Below, in pieces: positions 43,839-53,221 of a stretch of DNA of 64,000 nucleotides. How positions within the stretch are numbered: position 1 is the first letter of the stretch; each line of letters begins with the position of its first letter. The translations under genes were made by a program, and so were the position numbers. This stretch comes from Caldifermentibacillus hisashii (GTDB taxonomy: Bacteria; Bacillota; Bacilli; Bacillales; Caldibacillaceae). Under the pieces are notes generated by a model, which was not told the origin of the DNA, did no database searches, and saw only the letters and a list, made by a program, of their open reading frames with translations. The stretch lies in the NCBI RefSeq assembly GCF_027568575.1, contig NZ_JANUVP010000020.1; one strand, written 5' to 3'.

Positions 43839-44531
43839 TTATATTGATTGATCCTCTCTTTTTGATTCAGTTTGCATAGTCTTATAATCGGCATACGCTT
43901 CTGAAACCTGCCGCCAATATTTTAATAATTTCATTCCTGCTAAAATAGCATGCCCTATCCTTATCTGAATCATACATCTTAAAAATGTTTGAGAAGCAAT
44001 ATGATTAAATACGGGAGTGATTTGCATGTCCGGGTACACTTTTAACGTAAAATAGTGGCTGATTACACCGATTACATTACCTTTTAATGCCCACCCCGCC
44101 CCGCAAGCGATGGCAGACGAAGCGGCATCCCCTGTACCGATAGCTGATTTCCATTCAAACTGAATAATTTGTAACTTTTTTAAAAACGATTTCAAAATTT
44201 TGTACAGTTCTTGTAAATGGGGAAGAAGTTGTTTAATCGGCGCCAGTGATGATAATCCGTCTTCATTATCGGTCTCTTGAACCATTCCATTCATTTCTTT
44301 ATCCTCATGATCCGCTTGCAGTTTTTGCCGGTTTATTTTTTCAGAAGGAATTTTGATTCTGTATCGGAAAAGACCAAACAATGCTTTAATCTGAATCGTT
44401 GCCCACTGTTCTTTAGGCTCAAATTTATATGTGCAATCAATTTTTAGTTTGGTAAAAATGAGAATCATAAGTAAGAACACAAGTATGACAATCATGATTC
44501 CAATAATTTTTAGTATAATCACATTCCACAC
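43839..44531 (-). CDS. ytfI: DUF2953 protein YtfI
   Basis: A 230-residue protein with an N-terminal membrane segment (about 5-27), a polar linker, and a C-terminal domain typical of DUF2953 (AIACGAGWALKGNVIG, then QTFLRCMIQIRIGHAILAGMKLLKYW). The function is unknown; it is paired with ytfJ and is expressed in the forespore in B. subtilis. The start is the GTG at 44531 or a GTG three codons on; the SD (GAAGGG) does not decide between them. Confidence 0.88.
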   Translation of the reverse strand: MWNVIILKIIGIMIVILVFLLMILIFTKLKIDCTYKFEPKEQWATIQIKALFGLFRYRIKIPSEKINRQKLQADHEDKEMNGMVQETDNEDGLSSLAPIKQLLPHLQELYKILKSFLKKLQIIQFEWKSAIGTGDAASSAIACGAGWALKGNVIGVISHYFTLKVYPDMQITPVFNHIASQTFLRCMIQIRIGHAILAGMKLLKYWRQVSEAYADYKTMQTESKREDQSI

Positions 44532-44716
44532 AACCCTTCAGCCTATTAGTATCGTCAGACTGAACGGAAAATAAACACTTGTATGGAAATAATTTGAATT
44601 GCAGAACAAATCGATGGATCTTGGTGGGGATGGAGTAAGCTGGGGGACATTTTATGGTCTTTCGCTTAATGGGTCTTGAAATGTCACATTTCATCTTCGC
44701 CTGACTAATTACCGTA

Positions 44717-44742
44717 TAAAAAGGCCAAGGGAACCCCTGGCC
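44717..44742 (-). terminator. Terminator after yteJ
   Basis: GGCCAAGGG and CCCCTGGCC (44723-44731, 44734-44742) form a stable stem; the minus strand continues TTTTTATACGG, 14 nt after the yteJ stop. Confidence 0.75.
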
Positions 44743-44755
44743 AGCGCCAAACTTA

Positions 44756-45379
44756 TTAAGAAACAGCTGCATTTTTTCTTGTTATATTTTTTCTTACGTA
44801 ATTTTCATGGATCACGGTTGTATCTGCAAAATAATCATGCAATCCTTGTTTTTTCGGTAAAAAAGCTACTAATGCATATAGAATAAAAATACTTGCTGAT
44901 ATGTACCTGCCGATCCACTCCCGAAATAGGACCGTTTGCCATGACAATCGTTTTTCCTTTAAAGGGATAACTTTTATTCCAAAAATCATTTTCCCTAATG
45001 TTTGACCAAAATATTTTGTCAGCAAAACAAAGTATAAATAAAATACGACGGCCGATAAAATATTTGGTAAAGAAAAGATTCCATCAGCAGATTCCTGATC
45101 CAGAAAACCAAGAATGGGGCTTACGATTAATTGTCTCAATCCTGCAATAACAATAAGATCGACCAAATACGCCCAAAACCTCATCCAAAATCCGGCATAG
45201 GCATACAAATCAGCCGATTCTTCATTATCATTAACTAATTTGGTGCTGTTCATTTTGATACCATCCGAATCATCCACAAAATCTTGATTATTCGTATCAA
45301 GTAGTTCCTCGTTCGTGCTCTCTTCATTGGTTCCGGTAACTATTTCATTTTCTTCTAACCGATCATCGCCATTATTCAT
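44756..45379 (-). CDS. yteJ: RDD family membrane protein YteJ
   Basis: A 207-residue protein with an acidic N-terminal half (about 1-60) and an RDD domain of three to four membrane segments from about 63 (YAGFWMRFWAYLVDLIVI) to about 190. The family is named after Arg-Asp-Asp; here the Arg (FWMRFWAY) and Asp (YLVDLI) are kept. It is 12 nt downstream of sppA. In B. subtilis YteJ inhibits SppA and both help resist lantibiotics; the same pairing is kept here. Confidence 0.9.
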   Translation of the reverse strand: MNNGDDRLEENEIVTGTNEESTNEELLDTNNQDFVDDSDGIKMNSTKLVNDNEESADLYAYAGFWMRFWAYLVDLIVIAGLRQLIVSPILGFLDQESADGIFSLPNILSAVVFYLYFVLLTKYFGQTLGKMIFGIKVIPLKEKRLSWQTVLFREWIGRYISASIFILYALVAFLPKKQGLHDYFADTTVIHENYVRKNITRKNAAVS

Positions 45380-45390
45380 GAAGTTACCCC

Positions 45391-46401
45391 CTATTCCGAA
45401 TAAAGATACATTAATCGCGGTGAATTTCGATGGGACAATAACTGGATAAGGGAAGCCGTCTCAGCATCTTTTCCAAACCACTTGCCAACATTCATACCGA
45501 GGAATGAACCTAATCCCCAGTAATCATCGACATAGCGAACCACTTGTGCATCATTTAGCTTTTGTTCCTTTTTCATTGCAGCAATGGTGTCATCTAAATA
45601 ACCAAATTCATCAATCAAATTAATTTCCTTGGCTTGTCGTCCATCATAAATCCGTCCATCTGCAATTTGTCTCACCTGTTCTTCAGGCATACCGCGCCCG
45701 TTAGCAATTACCTTAACAAAATCACCGTAAGCATTATCTATCATTTTTTGTAAAATCGCCCGCTCTTCATCGGTCATTTCTCTAGTAGAACTCATTATAT
45801 CTTTATATGGACCGCTTTTTATTGTCACTGAATCAATACCTAGTTTATTTGCAAGTTCGGTCACGTTATAACTTTCCATAATAACACCAATTGAACCTGT
45901 CATCGTGTCTTTACTGGCAAATATTTTTGTGGCAGGTGCGGATATGTAATAACCCCCGGAAGCGGCCATTGAACCCATTGAAACATACACCGGTTTCTTT
46001 CGTTTTTGTGTTATTTCAACTAATTTATCATAGATTTCTGCACTTTCAACAACCCCACCACCCGGGGAATTAACACGTAAGACAATGCCTCGAACTGTGC
46101 TGTCTTCTTCAATCGCATCCAGTTTTTCCATAAATGAATGATGATTATAAGTTTCAGTGCTCACCAACGAACCTGCTTCACCCGTATCTTGAATAACTCC
46201 TTCTACGTTCAAAACAACTATTTTTTTCATCGGGTTTCCTTCTTCAATTACTTCTTCGGTGTATTCCGTTTCAGGAAAAATTAATTTTGATAATGCTTGT
46301 TCTCGTTCACTGGAAACAACGGATTGAACAATGGATACACCCGTTGAAATGATTAAAATGACGGCCGCAATCCCCAATGCAGCCCAGCGTTTACCGTTCA
46401 C
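45391..46401 (-). CDS. sppA: Signal peptide peptidase SppA
   Basis: A membrane-anchored serine protease of the S49 family that degrades cleaved signal peptides. The N-terminal anchor spans about 5-28. The Ser/Lys dyad is S148 (in SMAASGGYY) and K200 (in SGPYKDIM), matching the Bacillus enzyme. The start is the GTG at 46401, 7 nt after AGGAGG. It is co-transcribed with yteJ downstream. Confidence 0.95.
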   Translation of the reverse strand: MNGKRWAALGIAAVILIISTGVSIVQSVVSSEREQALSKLIFPETEYTEEVIEEGNPMKKIVVLNVEGVIQDTGEAGSLVSTETYNHHSFMEKLDAIEEDSTVRGIVLRVNSPGGGVVESAEIYDKLVEITQKRKKPVYVSMGSMAASGGYYISAPATKIFASKDTMTGSIGVIMESYNVTELANKLGIDSVTIKSGPYKDIMSSTREMTDEERAILQKMIDNAYGDFVKVIANGRGMPEEQVRQIADGRIYDGRQAKEINLIDEFGYLDDTIAAMKKEQKLNDAQVVRYVDDYWGLGSFLGMNVGKWFGKDAETASLIQLLSHRNSPRLMYLYSE

Positions 46402-46642
46402 TATAAAACCTCCTAATACAAATTGAATCTTCCCTTTTCATAAAAACTTCCCGAACTATCATTATACACGAATTTTTTTTATAATTGTAGAAAATATTTA
46501 CAGTGTTAAGGTAAAATTTTATAGAAATGCGCAGGCAACTGTTTATCCTAGTACAAACCGGACTCGAGCAGTTGACCTATAATTCTGTTTGGAAAACATT
46601 CATCTGCATATTTATATGTACTCATTATTCTATTAACAATAA

Positions 46643-46670
46643 AAGGACGGAGATTTTATACTCCGCCCTT
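46643..46670 (-). terminator. Terminator after the SASP gene
   Basis: AAGGACGGAG and CTCCGCCCTT (46643-46652, 46661-46670) form a stem with one mismatch; the minus strand continues TTATTGTTAAT. The rest of 46402-46695 holds no gene. Confidence 0.75.
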
Positions 46671-46695
46671 AAGCCATATATATCATGTTTAGTTA

Positions 46696-46899
46696 TTAAG
46701 AAAATCGACCACTCATTTGTTGTTGTGCCATTGAAACAAGGCGTTTTGTGATTTCTCCTCCAACGGAACCATTAGCACGAGAAGTTGTTTCAGCACCTAA
46801 GTTTACACCAAACTCTTGAGCAATTTCGTATTTCATTTGTTCTAAAGCTTGTTCTACTCCAGGTACAAGAAGTTGGTTACTGTTATTGTTGTTTGCCAT
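46696..46899 (-). CDS. Alpha/beta-type small acid-soluble spore protein
   Basis: A 67-residue SASP that coats spore DNA and protects it from UV and heat. The Asn-rich start (MANNNNSN), the GPR protease site with EIAQEFGV, and the conserved C-terminal part with NGSVGGEITKRLV are present. AAGGAGGTG lies before the ATG. The upstream sequence fits a sigma-G promoter. This fixes the host as a spore-former. I do not assign a specific ssp letter. Confidence 0.96.
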   Translation of the reverse strand: MANNNNSNQLLVPGVEQALEQMKYEIAQEFGVNLGAETTSRANGSVGGEITKRLVSMAQQQMSGRFS

Positions 46900-46924
46900 T
46901 GTGTTTCACCTCCTTGTGCTATTA

Positions 46925-46953
46925 TAGTGTGTCGAAACAGGAGGATTCATTCA
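46925..46953 (-). promoter_or_regulatory. Candidate sigma-G promoter for the SASP gene
   Basis: On the minus strand: TGAATG (46948-46953), 16-nt spacer, CACACTA (46925-46931), close to the forespore sigma-G consensus (TGAATA and CATACTA), 25 nt upstream of the gene. Confidence 0.5.
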
Positions 46954-47077
46954 TAGCATAAAAAGGTAAATGTTAGCAGCCAATCATAATTTTGCCAAAC
47001 TTACACATGTGGGATGGTTCATGTCACTTGAAAATTGACAGCAACCAATAATTTGCCAAGCCTCACCCGGTTAAACG

Positions 47078-48286
47078 TTAAAACAAATCAGCAAAAACAT
47101 TTTGTTGATTTTCTTCTTGGCTAGACAATTTGATCGTTTCTATATGATTCACAGCCTTTTGAAGCAATGGCTCGAAATCAAAATGGGTTTCATATTGATT
47201 GGCTTTATCCCGTTTTGGTTTTGTTTTTGGTTGTGCCGGGGTAAAAATCGTACAACAATCTTCATACGGTCGATTGGATATTTCCAATGTATCAATATCT
47301 TCTGCAATTTTAATAATATCTGTTTTATCCATTGAAATTAACGGGCGAATAATTGGTGTATTGGTTACTTCATTAATCGTAAACATACTATCTAAGGTCT
47401 GACTGGCTACCTGCCCTAAACTTTCCCCTGTTACAATCGCCAACCCTTCTTGTCTTTCCCGAATTTCATCAGTAATCCGGAGCATCATTCTTCTCATAAT
47501 CGTCATCGCATAATTTTCATGTACTTTTTCGTATATTAATTGCTGAATTTCGGTAAAAGGTACAATGTGCAAGTTAAACTGCCCGTTGACTCTGGCTAAT
47601 TTTTTACCTAAATCAATCACTTTTTGTTTCGACCGTTCACTTGTAAATGGTGGACTATAAAAATGAACACCTTCCAGTAACAGTCCACGCCTCATTGCCA
47701 TGTAGCCGGCAACCGGACTGTCGATGCCACCCGATAACATAAGCATGGCTTTTCCACTTGAACCGACCGGAAGACCACCTGCACCTTTAATCACTTCACA
47801 AGTTAAATATACCGCATCTTTCCGCACTTCAACCTTCAATTCCAAATCCGGATGATGCACATCGACTGTCAAGCCCTCTATGTTTTGTAAAAGATGGCCC
47901 CCTAACAAATTATTCATTTCGTCGGAGTGGTATGGGAATTCCTTATCTGCTCTTCTGGCTTGAACTTTAAAAGTTTTCCCTTGCGCATGAAGTTTTTGAA
48001 ATAATTTCAATGAACTTTCTTTGATCAATTCCATATCTTTGTTTACACGGACAACAGGACTGAACGATTGAATGCCAAAAACATTTTTTAACCTTGTACT
48101 TACTTCATCAAGTTTTTCACCGTTCAAAATAATATACATCCGGTCGCGATTTGCTTTTATTTTAATCCTAGGAAAATCGCGGAGGACATATTGGACATTT
48201 TCTCTCAATTTATCTACAAAAAGACCACGGTTTCTCCCTTTCGTAGATATTTCACCGTAGCGTACTAATATTTGATCATATATCAT
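47078..48286 (-). CDS. thiI: tRNA 4-thiouridine synthase ThiI
   Basis: ThiI adenylates U8 of tRNA and, with sulfur from its partner cysteine desulfurase, makes 4-thiouridine. It has 402 residues: an NFLD/THUMP N-terminus (about 1-165) and a PP-loop domain with SGGIDSPVAG. There is no rhodanese domain, as in Bacillus; the C-terminus ends with the CCTIFTPAQPKTKP motif. It starts 1 nt after the cysteine desulfurase stop, so the two are coupled. Confidence 0.95.
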   Translation of the reverse strand: MIYDQILVRYGEISTKGRNRGLFVDKLRENVQYVLRDFPRIKIKANRDRMYIILNGEKLDEVSTRLKNVFGIQSFSPVVRVNKDMELIKESSLKLFQKLHAQGKTFKVQARRADKEFPYHSDEMNNLLGGHLLQNIEGLTVDVHHPDLELKVEVRKDAVYLTCEVIKGAGGLPVGSSGKAMLMLSGGIDSPVAGYMAMRRGLLLEGVHFYSPPFTSERSKQKVIDLGKKLARVNGQFNLHIVPFTEIQQLIYEKVHENYAMTIMRRMMLRITDEIRERQEGLAIVTGESLGQVASQTLDSMFTINEVTNTPIIRPLISMDKTDIIKIAEDIDTLEISNRPYEDCCTIFTPAQPKTKPKRDKANQYETHFDFEPLLQKAVNHIETIKLSSQEENQQNVFADLF

Positions 48287-48287
48287 G

Positions 48288-49433
48288 TTATCCCCTCATT
48301 ACCGGTTTTAAATTCTTAATACTTTGTTTGATTATAGCTACTGCTTGTTTTGCCTCTTCCATTGTATTGTCAAATGATAGACTTATCCGGATTGATGTTG
48401 TCGCCCGTTCTTCCCCTAAACCCATGGCAAGAATCGTTCGACTTGGTTCATTCGTTCTGGATGAACAGGCACTTGTTGTGGAAACATATAACCCATGTTG
48501 TTCTAATTCGTGTACGAGTACTTCCGCTTTAAATCCTTGAACAGAAAAATTAATAATATGGGGAGCCGTATTTTGTTTAGGGGTATTCATTTTCACCCCT
48601 TCAATTAATTGCAATTTGTTTATTAAAAAGTCCCGAACATCCATCATTGTATCAATTTTTGCTTCATAATCCAACATGCCGAGTCGCAAAGCTTTTGCCA
48701 TTGCAACGATACCCGCGAGATTTTCTGTGCCGCTTCGGAAACCTCTTTCTTGTCCCCCACCGGCAAGCAATGGTGCAAGTTTTAAGCCTTTTCGGATATA
48801 AATTGCCCCGGTTCCTTTTAACCCATGAAATTTATGGCTGGAAATGGATGCAAAATCAACATTGCTTTCATGGAAGTCGAGAGGTACTTTCGTTACGCCT
48901 TGAACATGGTCGACGTGAAATAATGTTTTCGGATGGTTTTTCAACAATTCTCCAATTTTTTCGATCGGTTGAACGGAGCCAATTTCATTATTAACATGCA
49001 TAATGGAGACGAGAATTGTATCTTTACGAAGAGCCTTTTTTACATCTTCTACTCGAACTCGCCCTGTTTCATCCACAGGTAAATAGGTGACATCAAAGCC
49101 GCTATTTTCCAATTGAATACAAGTATTTAATACAGAGGGATGCTCAATCATCGTCGTAATCATATGATGACCCCTGTTACGGTATTTCTCTGCAACGCCT
49201 TTGATTATAAAATTATTTCCTTCTGTACCCCCGGAAGTGAAAATAATTTCCTGTTCATCGGTCTTAAGCAATGTTGCGATTTGATTTCGTGCCTGACTTA
49301 ACAAATTCTCTGCTTGTAGACCTAGATGGTGAACAGAAGACGGATTACCAAAATAATTTTCTGCTACTTTATAAAATGTATCTAAAACCTCTTTTTTCGG
49401 TTTCGTTGTCGCACTATTATCAAAGTAAATCAT
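48288..49433 (-). CDS. iscS: Cysteine desulfurase (IscS/NifS-like, NifZ of Bacillus)
   Basis: A PLP enzyme that releases sulfur from cysteine. The PLP lysine is in SSHKFHG, and the catalytic cysteine loop is STTSACSS near residue 325. It has 381 residues, with the usual N-terminus MIYFDNSATTKPK. In B. subtilis the gene next to thiI (nifZ) supplies sulfur to ThiI for s4U; the 1-nt spacing here supports the same pairing. The symbol nifZ is also used. Confidence 0.94.
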   Translation of the reverse strand: MIYFDNSATTKPKKEVLDTFYKVAENYFGNPSSVHHLGLQAENLLSQARNQIATLLKTDEQEIIFTSGGTEGNNFIIKGVAEKYRNRGHHMITTMIEHPSVLNTCIQLENSGFDVTYLPVDETGRVRVEDVKKALRKDTILVSIMHVNNEIGSVQPIEKIGELLKNHPKTLFHVDHVQGVTKVPLDFHESNVDFASISSHKFHGLKGTGAIYIRKGLKLAPLLAGGGQERGFRSGTENLAGIVAMAKALRLGMLDYEAKIDTMMDVRDFLINKLQLIEGVKMNTPKQNTAPHIINFSVQGFKAEVLVHELEQHGLYVSTTSACSSRTNEPSRTILAMGLGEERATTSIRISLSFDNTMEEAKQAVAIIKQSIKNLKPVMRG

Positions 49434-49508
49434 GAATGATCTACCCTCCTTATATTTTGTCTTTTATCCGAACTTAAAATACAGAAAGCCAAATAAAATG
49501 CACTTCAA

Positions 49509-49536
49509 GCAGTGGGGGTTTCTTTATCCCCACTGA
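49509..49536. repeat. Hairpin weakly resembling the IS-end-like element
   Basis: CAGTGGGG and CCCCACTG (49510-49517, 49528-49535) form a perfect 8-bp stem preceded by TGCACTTCAAG. It resembles the hairpin elements at 191-274 and 26715-26784 in the stem and partly in the left flank, but the ACTAACC flank is missing. It may be a decayed copy or unrelated. Confidence 0.3.
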
Positions 49537-49585
49537 TTTTTTGGTCATTTCGTAAAATTTCGGCCTTTTCCAGTTTTTAACGTAT

Positions 49586-49618
49586 AAAAAAAGGAAATCA
49601 CATGGACGTGACTCCTTT
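49586..49618 (-). terminator. Terminator after ezrA
   Basis: AAAGGAAATCAC and GTGACTCCTTT form an 11-bp stem with one bulge; the minus strand continues TTTTTATACGTTAA. The tail TTTTTTTATACGTTAA is identical to that of the hairpin after phoR (2429-2444). Confidence 0.6.
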
Positions 49619-49691
49619 CATTTATCAATACACGAAAACACAATAGAATAACTTTTTTTCATTCGATGGTAGAAAAAATATTGAAGATTAT

Positions 49692-51398
49692 TCAATGCAC
49701 ATCTTGCTGATATTCTTCGTTGATTAACTCTTCAATTTTCTTTAATGCACCGGGTTCAGCCTCTTCAACTGCGGCAGCTGCTTCTTCAAACGCACTACTA
49801 TAATCATAACGCCGAAATGCTTCTTCTGCAACAGTTAATCGCTTATGAACAGCCGGATATTTTCTCCGGTATCTGTTTCCGTATTGAATAATTTTCTCAA
49901 TAAAATAGACGTTTTCAACCATTTCCACTACTTGGTTATGAATGTCATTAACAATCGACTCCGCTTTTTGTAAAGAAGTCTGGACAAACTGCATTCTTAA
50001 TGGTTTTTCATCTAAACTATTGAAGCAATCTTGGATGACCTCCTGTGCGTCTAATAATTTTGTTTCTATGTCTTGTGGAACCCCGGGAAGATTACTCCGT
50101 TCCAACAATCTTGCAGTATCTTGAAACAATTTCCTCAAATTTTTAATTTTTTCCCTGGCTTCCATTTCGTCTTTACGAAGAGCTTGCAATATTTCTAACA
50201 GGGATTGTTGTTTATCCTCTACCTCTTTCATGTTTGCAAAAATTTCTTCAACCTTGTCTCTTAATACGGAATAGGCGGCCGATGATAGATTTTCATTTGT
50301 TAACATGAGTTCAGCCATTTTTTTCATTGTTGCTGTTTTTTCTTCAAGTTCACTTAAGATTTCCAGTTCGGCTTCAGACATGTGATAGGTCTCTTTTACT
50401 TGTTCAACTTCATTTTTAAGGGATTCGTTTTTAGCGGTAATATTCGCCAAAGACTCGGTAATTTGTGATTGATTCGATAAAACATATTTTTTCGCCGTAA
50501 CTTCTCCCTCTAATAAATCGTATATCACTTCAATTTGCCCTTTTATTTCTTTTAAACCATCTTCAATCCCGTCAATTTCAGCCGTTTCAATCGAACGAGT
50601 ATACGATTGGAGCGTATCTTCCAGTTTTTTAATGACTGCAGAAAGCCCAAGATGTTCAAGATGATATCCCTCTTCCACCATCTCATTTATTCCGTTTTTT
50701 ATTTCCTTCAATTGCTCCGGTATTACATGGAGACATTCATTCAATAAAAGTGGTATGGATTCCATTTTTACATTTAGCGATTCAAGTTCTTTCTTCAACT
50801 CCATGATTATTTCCCGTGCAGTTAAGTAATTTCCTTTTTCCGTTTCCAAACCAAATTGATCCATTTTTTCGGTAGCGGATACGATTTGCTGTTCTAAATT
50901 TTTACTTGCTTTTCCATACGCATATTGATGAGCAAGTAATTCCTTTTTCAATTTCTTGTATAGTTCTTGTAAACCGATTATATCTTCTCGATTTTTTTCT
51001 TCACTGCCTATGATATCATGTAAATTTGCTACCATTTCATCAATTTTCATTTCCGCTTCTTTTAAGGAAGTTTCAATTTTTGTATAAACTTGTTTGGCTT
51101 TGGAAAAACGGTATTTTTCAACCAGGTCTTCTGCCTCGTATAACATCTCTTCAACATTTGGTAATTCTTCTGTTACAATTTCATCCCAGGCAGTCCGCCA
51201 GCGTTCAAAATATTCTTCCGTTTCCCCTGCCATTTTTAACTTCTTAATTTTGCTGACCTCGTCTAGTACCGGTCGGTTCATTAATTCAATTTTCCATGCT
51301 TCTAATCGATCAATATAAGTAAAGTTCTTTCTTTTTACAAAATAACCGATTATATATAAGACAATAAGTATCAAAATGATTCCAATTATGTATATCAT
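49692..51398 (-). CDS. ezrA: Septation ring formation regulator EzrA
   Basis: EzrA is a membrane-anchored inhibitor of FtsZ ring formation and a scaffold for wall synthesis at the septum. It has one N-terminal membrane segment (residues 1-20), then about 540 residues of almost continuous coiled-coil/spectrin-like repeats, very rich in Glu, Lys and Leu. The length of 568 is normal (562 in B. subtilis). AGGGGGC precedes the ATG. The neighbours iscS/thiI and refZ are as in B. subtilis. Confidence 0.95.
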   Translation of the reverse strand: MIYIIGIILILIVLYIIGYFVKRKNFTYIDRLEAWKIELMNRPVLDEVSKIKKLKMAGETEEYFERWRTAWDEIVTEELPNVEEMLYEAEDLVEKYRFSKAKQVYTKIETSLKEAEMKIDEMVANLHDIIGSEEKNREDIIGLQELYKKLKKELLAHQYAYGKASKNLEQQIVSATEKMDQFGLETEKGNYLTAREIIMELKKELESLNVKMESIPLLLNECLHVIPEQLKEIKNGINEMVEEGYHLEHLGLSAVIKKLEDTLQSYTRSIETAEIDGIEDGLKEIKGQIEVIYDLLEGEVTAKKYVLSNQSQITESLANITAKNESLKNEVEQVKETYHMSEAELEILSELEEKTATMKKMAELMLTNENLSSAAYSVLRDKVEEIFANMKEVEDKQQSLLEILQALRKDEMEAREKIKNLRKLFQDTARLLERSNLPGVPQDIETKLLDAQEVIQDCFNSLDEKPLRMQFVQTSLQKAESIVNDIHNQVVEMVENVYFIEKIIQYGNRYRRKYPAVHKRLTVAEEAFRRYDYSSAFEEAAAAVEEAEPGALKKIEELINEEYQQDVH

Positions 51399-51598
51399 CG
51401 TATGCCCCCTGTCAAACCCATACTATCTATGTCAATGAATGGAAAAATCTTATTATTGCTTATATGATACCATGAGAATGACAATTTTTGACGTTATTTT
51501 TCAATTTTTTTTGCGTTTTTTTGAAAAAACTACCCAGTTAAGGGAAAGGACAAACACCTTCATGAGGACGTCAAATCTGAGGCAATCCGCTTCTTGCT

Positions 51599-52246
51599 TC
51601 AAACATTCCCCGTTAATGAAACATTTTCCGTTTCAACCAGGGTATTATCAATCCAGTGGATAATATGGTCTTTATATTTTTCTAAATAATATTGTTCTTG
51701 ATAATAAATATTCCAAACTTCCGACGTATAAATAGAATTTAAAAACGGCATCGTCATGATTCCCTTTAATTGGGTGATGATTACTCCAACGTGAACTTTT
51801 TTCAATTCCTGACTTTTCATCCCTTTTTCGAGAATGGATTGCAGTAAATATCTTTCTTTACGAAAATAGGTCGTCATTGTTTCCCTGACAATTTGTGAGT
51901 CGATGGAAACTTCGCGCCAAACGAAACGAGATAATTCAAAATTTTGATATTGATAATTCATCAATTGATTAATTACATATTTTAAACAAGCCAGTACAGG
52001 CTGTCGCTCAAATTTTAATAGGGAGTCTTCGATAATATTGATATACGGTTCAAAAAAGGAGATAAAGGCATATTTCAATAATCCGTGCTTTCCTTGGAAA
52101 TAATAAGAGATGGTGGACACATTCATATTGGCGGCTGTAGCAATTTCACGTATCGATGTACCACTATATCCTTTAATATTAAATTCAGATAGGGCAGCTT
52201 TAAAAATTTTTTCTTTCGTCTTTAATGTATTGTTCAAAATGTACAC
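51599..52246 (-). CDS. refZ: RefZ, TetR-type forespore chromosome capture protein
   Basis: A 215-residue TetR-family protein. The HTH (about 8-55) reads KIFKAALSEFNIKGYSGTSIREIATAANMNVSTISYYFQGK. Its position between ezrA and ytsP equals that of B. subtilis RefZ (YttP), which binds RBM sites near the origin and helps place the septum and capture the chromosome at the start of sporulation. The start is GTG 52246 or a TTG three codons later; the SD does not decide. RBM sites are not in this window as far as I can see. Confidence 0.85.
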   Translation of the reverse strand: MYILNNTLKTKEKIFKAALSEFNIKGYSGTSIREIATAANMNVSTISYYFQGKHGLLKYAFISFFEPYINIIEDSLLKFERQPVLACLKYVINQLMNYQYQNFELSRFVWREVSIDSQIVRETMTTYFRKERYLLQSILEKGMKSQELKKVHVGVIITQLKGIMTMPFLNSIYTSEVWNIYYQEQYYLEKYKDHIIHWIDNTLVETENVSLTGNV

Positions 52247-52395
52247 ATCCCTTCTTTTATTGTAAAGTAATTAAATGCCATATATATTAAAAATTATTCG
52301 AGCCATGACCTCTTTCTTCCTTTAAAAATTTATCGACAAGTTCTTTCTTTCTTTGCTAAAATGATTAATAAATTGAAGAAATAAGGTGATTTTCC

Positions 52396-52881
52396 ATGTT
52401 TGCTGTCGAAAAATATAAGGGACCAAAGGAAGAACAATTTAATCTTGTTGTTAAACAATTAACAGCTTTAATTGAAGATGAAGATAATATGATTGCCAAC
52501 TTAAGTAATGCTTCTGCGTTATTAAATCAATTTTTAGAACGGATTAACTGGGTTGGATTTTACTTATGGGATGAAGAAAAAAATGAACTCGTACTCGGAC
52601 CGTTTCAAGGGTTGCCGGCATGTGTGCGAATTCCGTTTGGTAAAGGAGTGTGCGGGACGGCTGCGGAAAAGAGGGAAACTTTGGTTGTTCCGGATGTAAA
52701 CCAATTTCCCGGACATATTGCCTGTGATGCAAATAGTCAATCAGAAATCGTGATCCCAATGATAAAAAACGATCAACTAATCGGGGTCTTGGATATTGAT
52801 AGTCCGGAAGTAAATCGTTTTGATGAAATAGACAAGAAGAAACTGGAAGAATTTGTCGCCGCATTAGTTAATCATTTATAA
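52396..52881 (+). CDS. ytsP: Free methionine-(R)-sulfoxide reductase (GAF, YtsP)
   Basis: A 161-residue single GAF domain enzyme that reduces free Met-R-O. The three active-site cysteines of the fRMsr family are present as C76, C86 and C110 (GLPACVRI, GVCGTA, HIACDA). AAGGTG stands before the ATG. It is transcribed opposite to its neighbours, divergent from refZ. Confidence 0.94.
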   Translation: MFAVEKYKGPKEEQFNLVVKQLTALIEDEDNMIANLSNASALLNQFLERINWVGFYLWDEEKNELVLGPFQGLPACVRIPFGKGVCGTAAEKRETLVVPDVNQFPGHIACDANSQSEIVIPMIKNDQLIGVLDIDSPEVNRFDEIDKKKLEEFVAALVNHL

Positions 52882-53221
52882 GAGTAAAAGAAGCGTGAGA
52901 GCCTATTTGCGATGTGCAGACTGGCCGGCTATGTTGCAACTCATGGCTAACCACGTCCTGTAGCCGAGCGCCCCGATGAGAACAGATTTGCTTTCTAAAC
53001 GTATAAACCGAAAAACGACCTCTCATATGTTGAGGCCGTTTTTTAATGACGAATTAGAAGCTTTGGATTATGATCTTTTGCTTTCAAAAGGAAGTATCGA
53101 CGAATGACAAGTGCCTGTTATCCGCTTGGTTTGGGAGGGCACGATGTTGGTTACATAAGTTTTGCCATAAGGACGTGGGAGATTTACTGTGTTCCTTCAC
53201 CACTAACTCACAGAAGTTACA
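52882..53221. other. Intergenic region ytsP / GGDEF gene
   Basis: 340 bp between convergent genes. A bidirectional terminator lies at 53011-53043. The remaining reading frames lack SDs and family features. Confidence 0.5.
53011..53043. terminator. Bidirectional terminator ytsP / GGDEF gene
   Basis: AAAACGACCTC and GAGGCCGTTTT (53012-53022, 53032-53042) form an 11-bp stem with one mismatch and A/T-runs on both sides. It is about 130 nt after ytsP and 180 nt after the GGDEF gene. Confidence 0.7.

Noticed and set aside
44437..44772. 111-codon frame overlapping ytfI and the yteJ terminator
   Set aside because: It lies in another frame over the start of ytfI and across a terminator; no family features.
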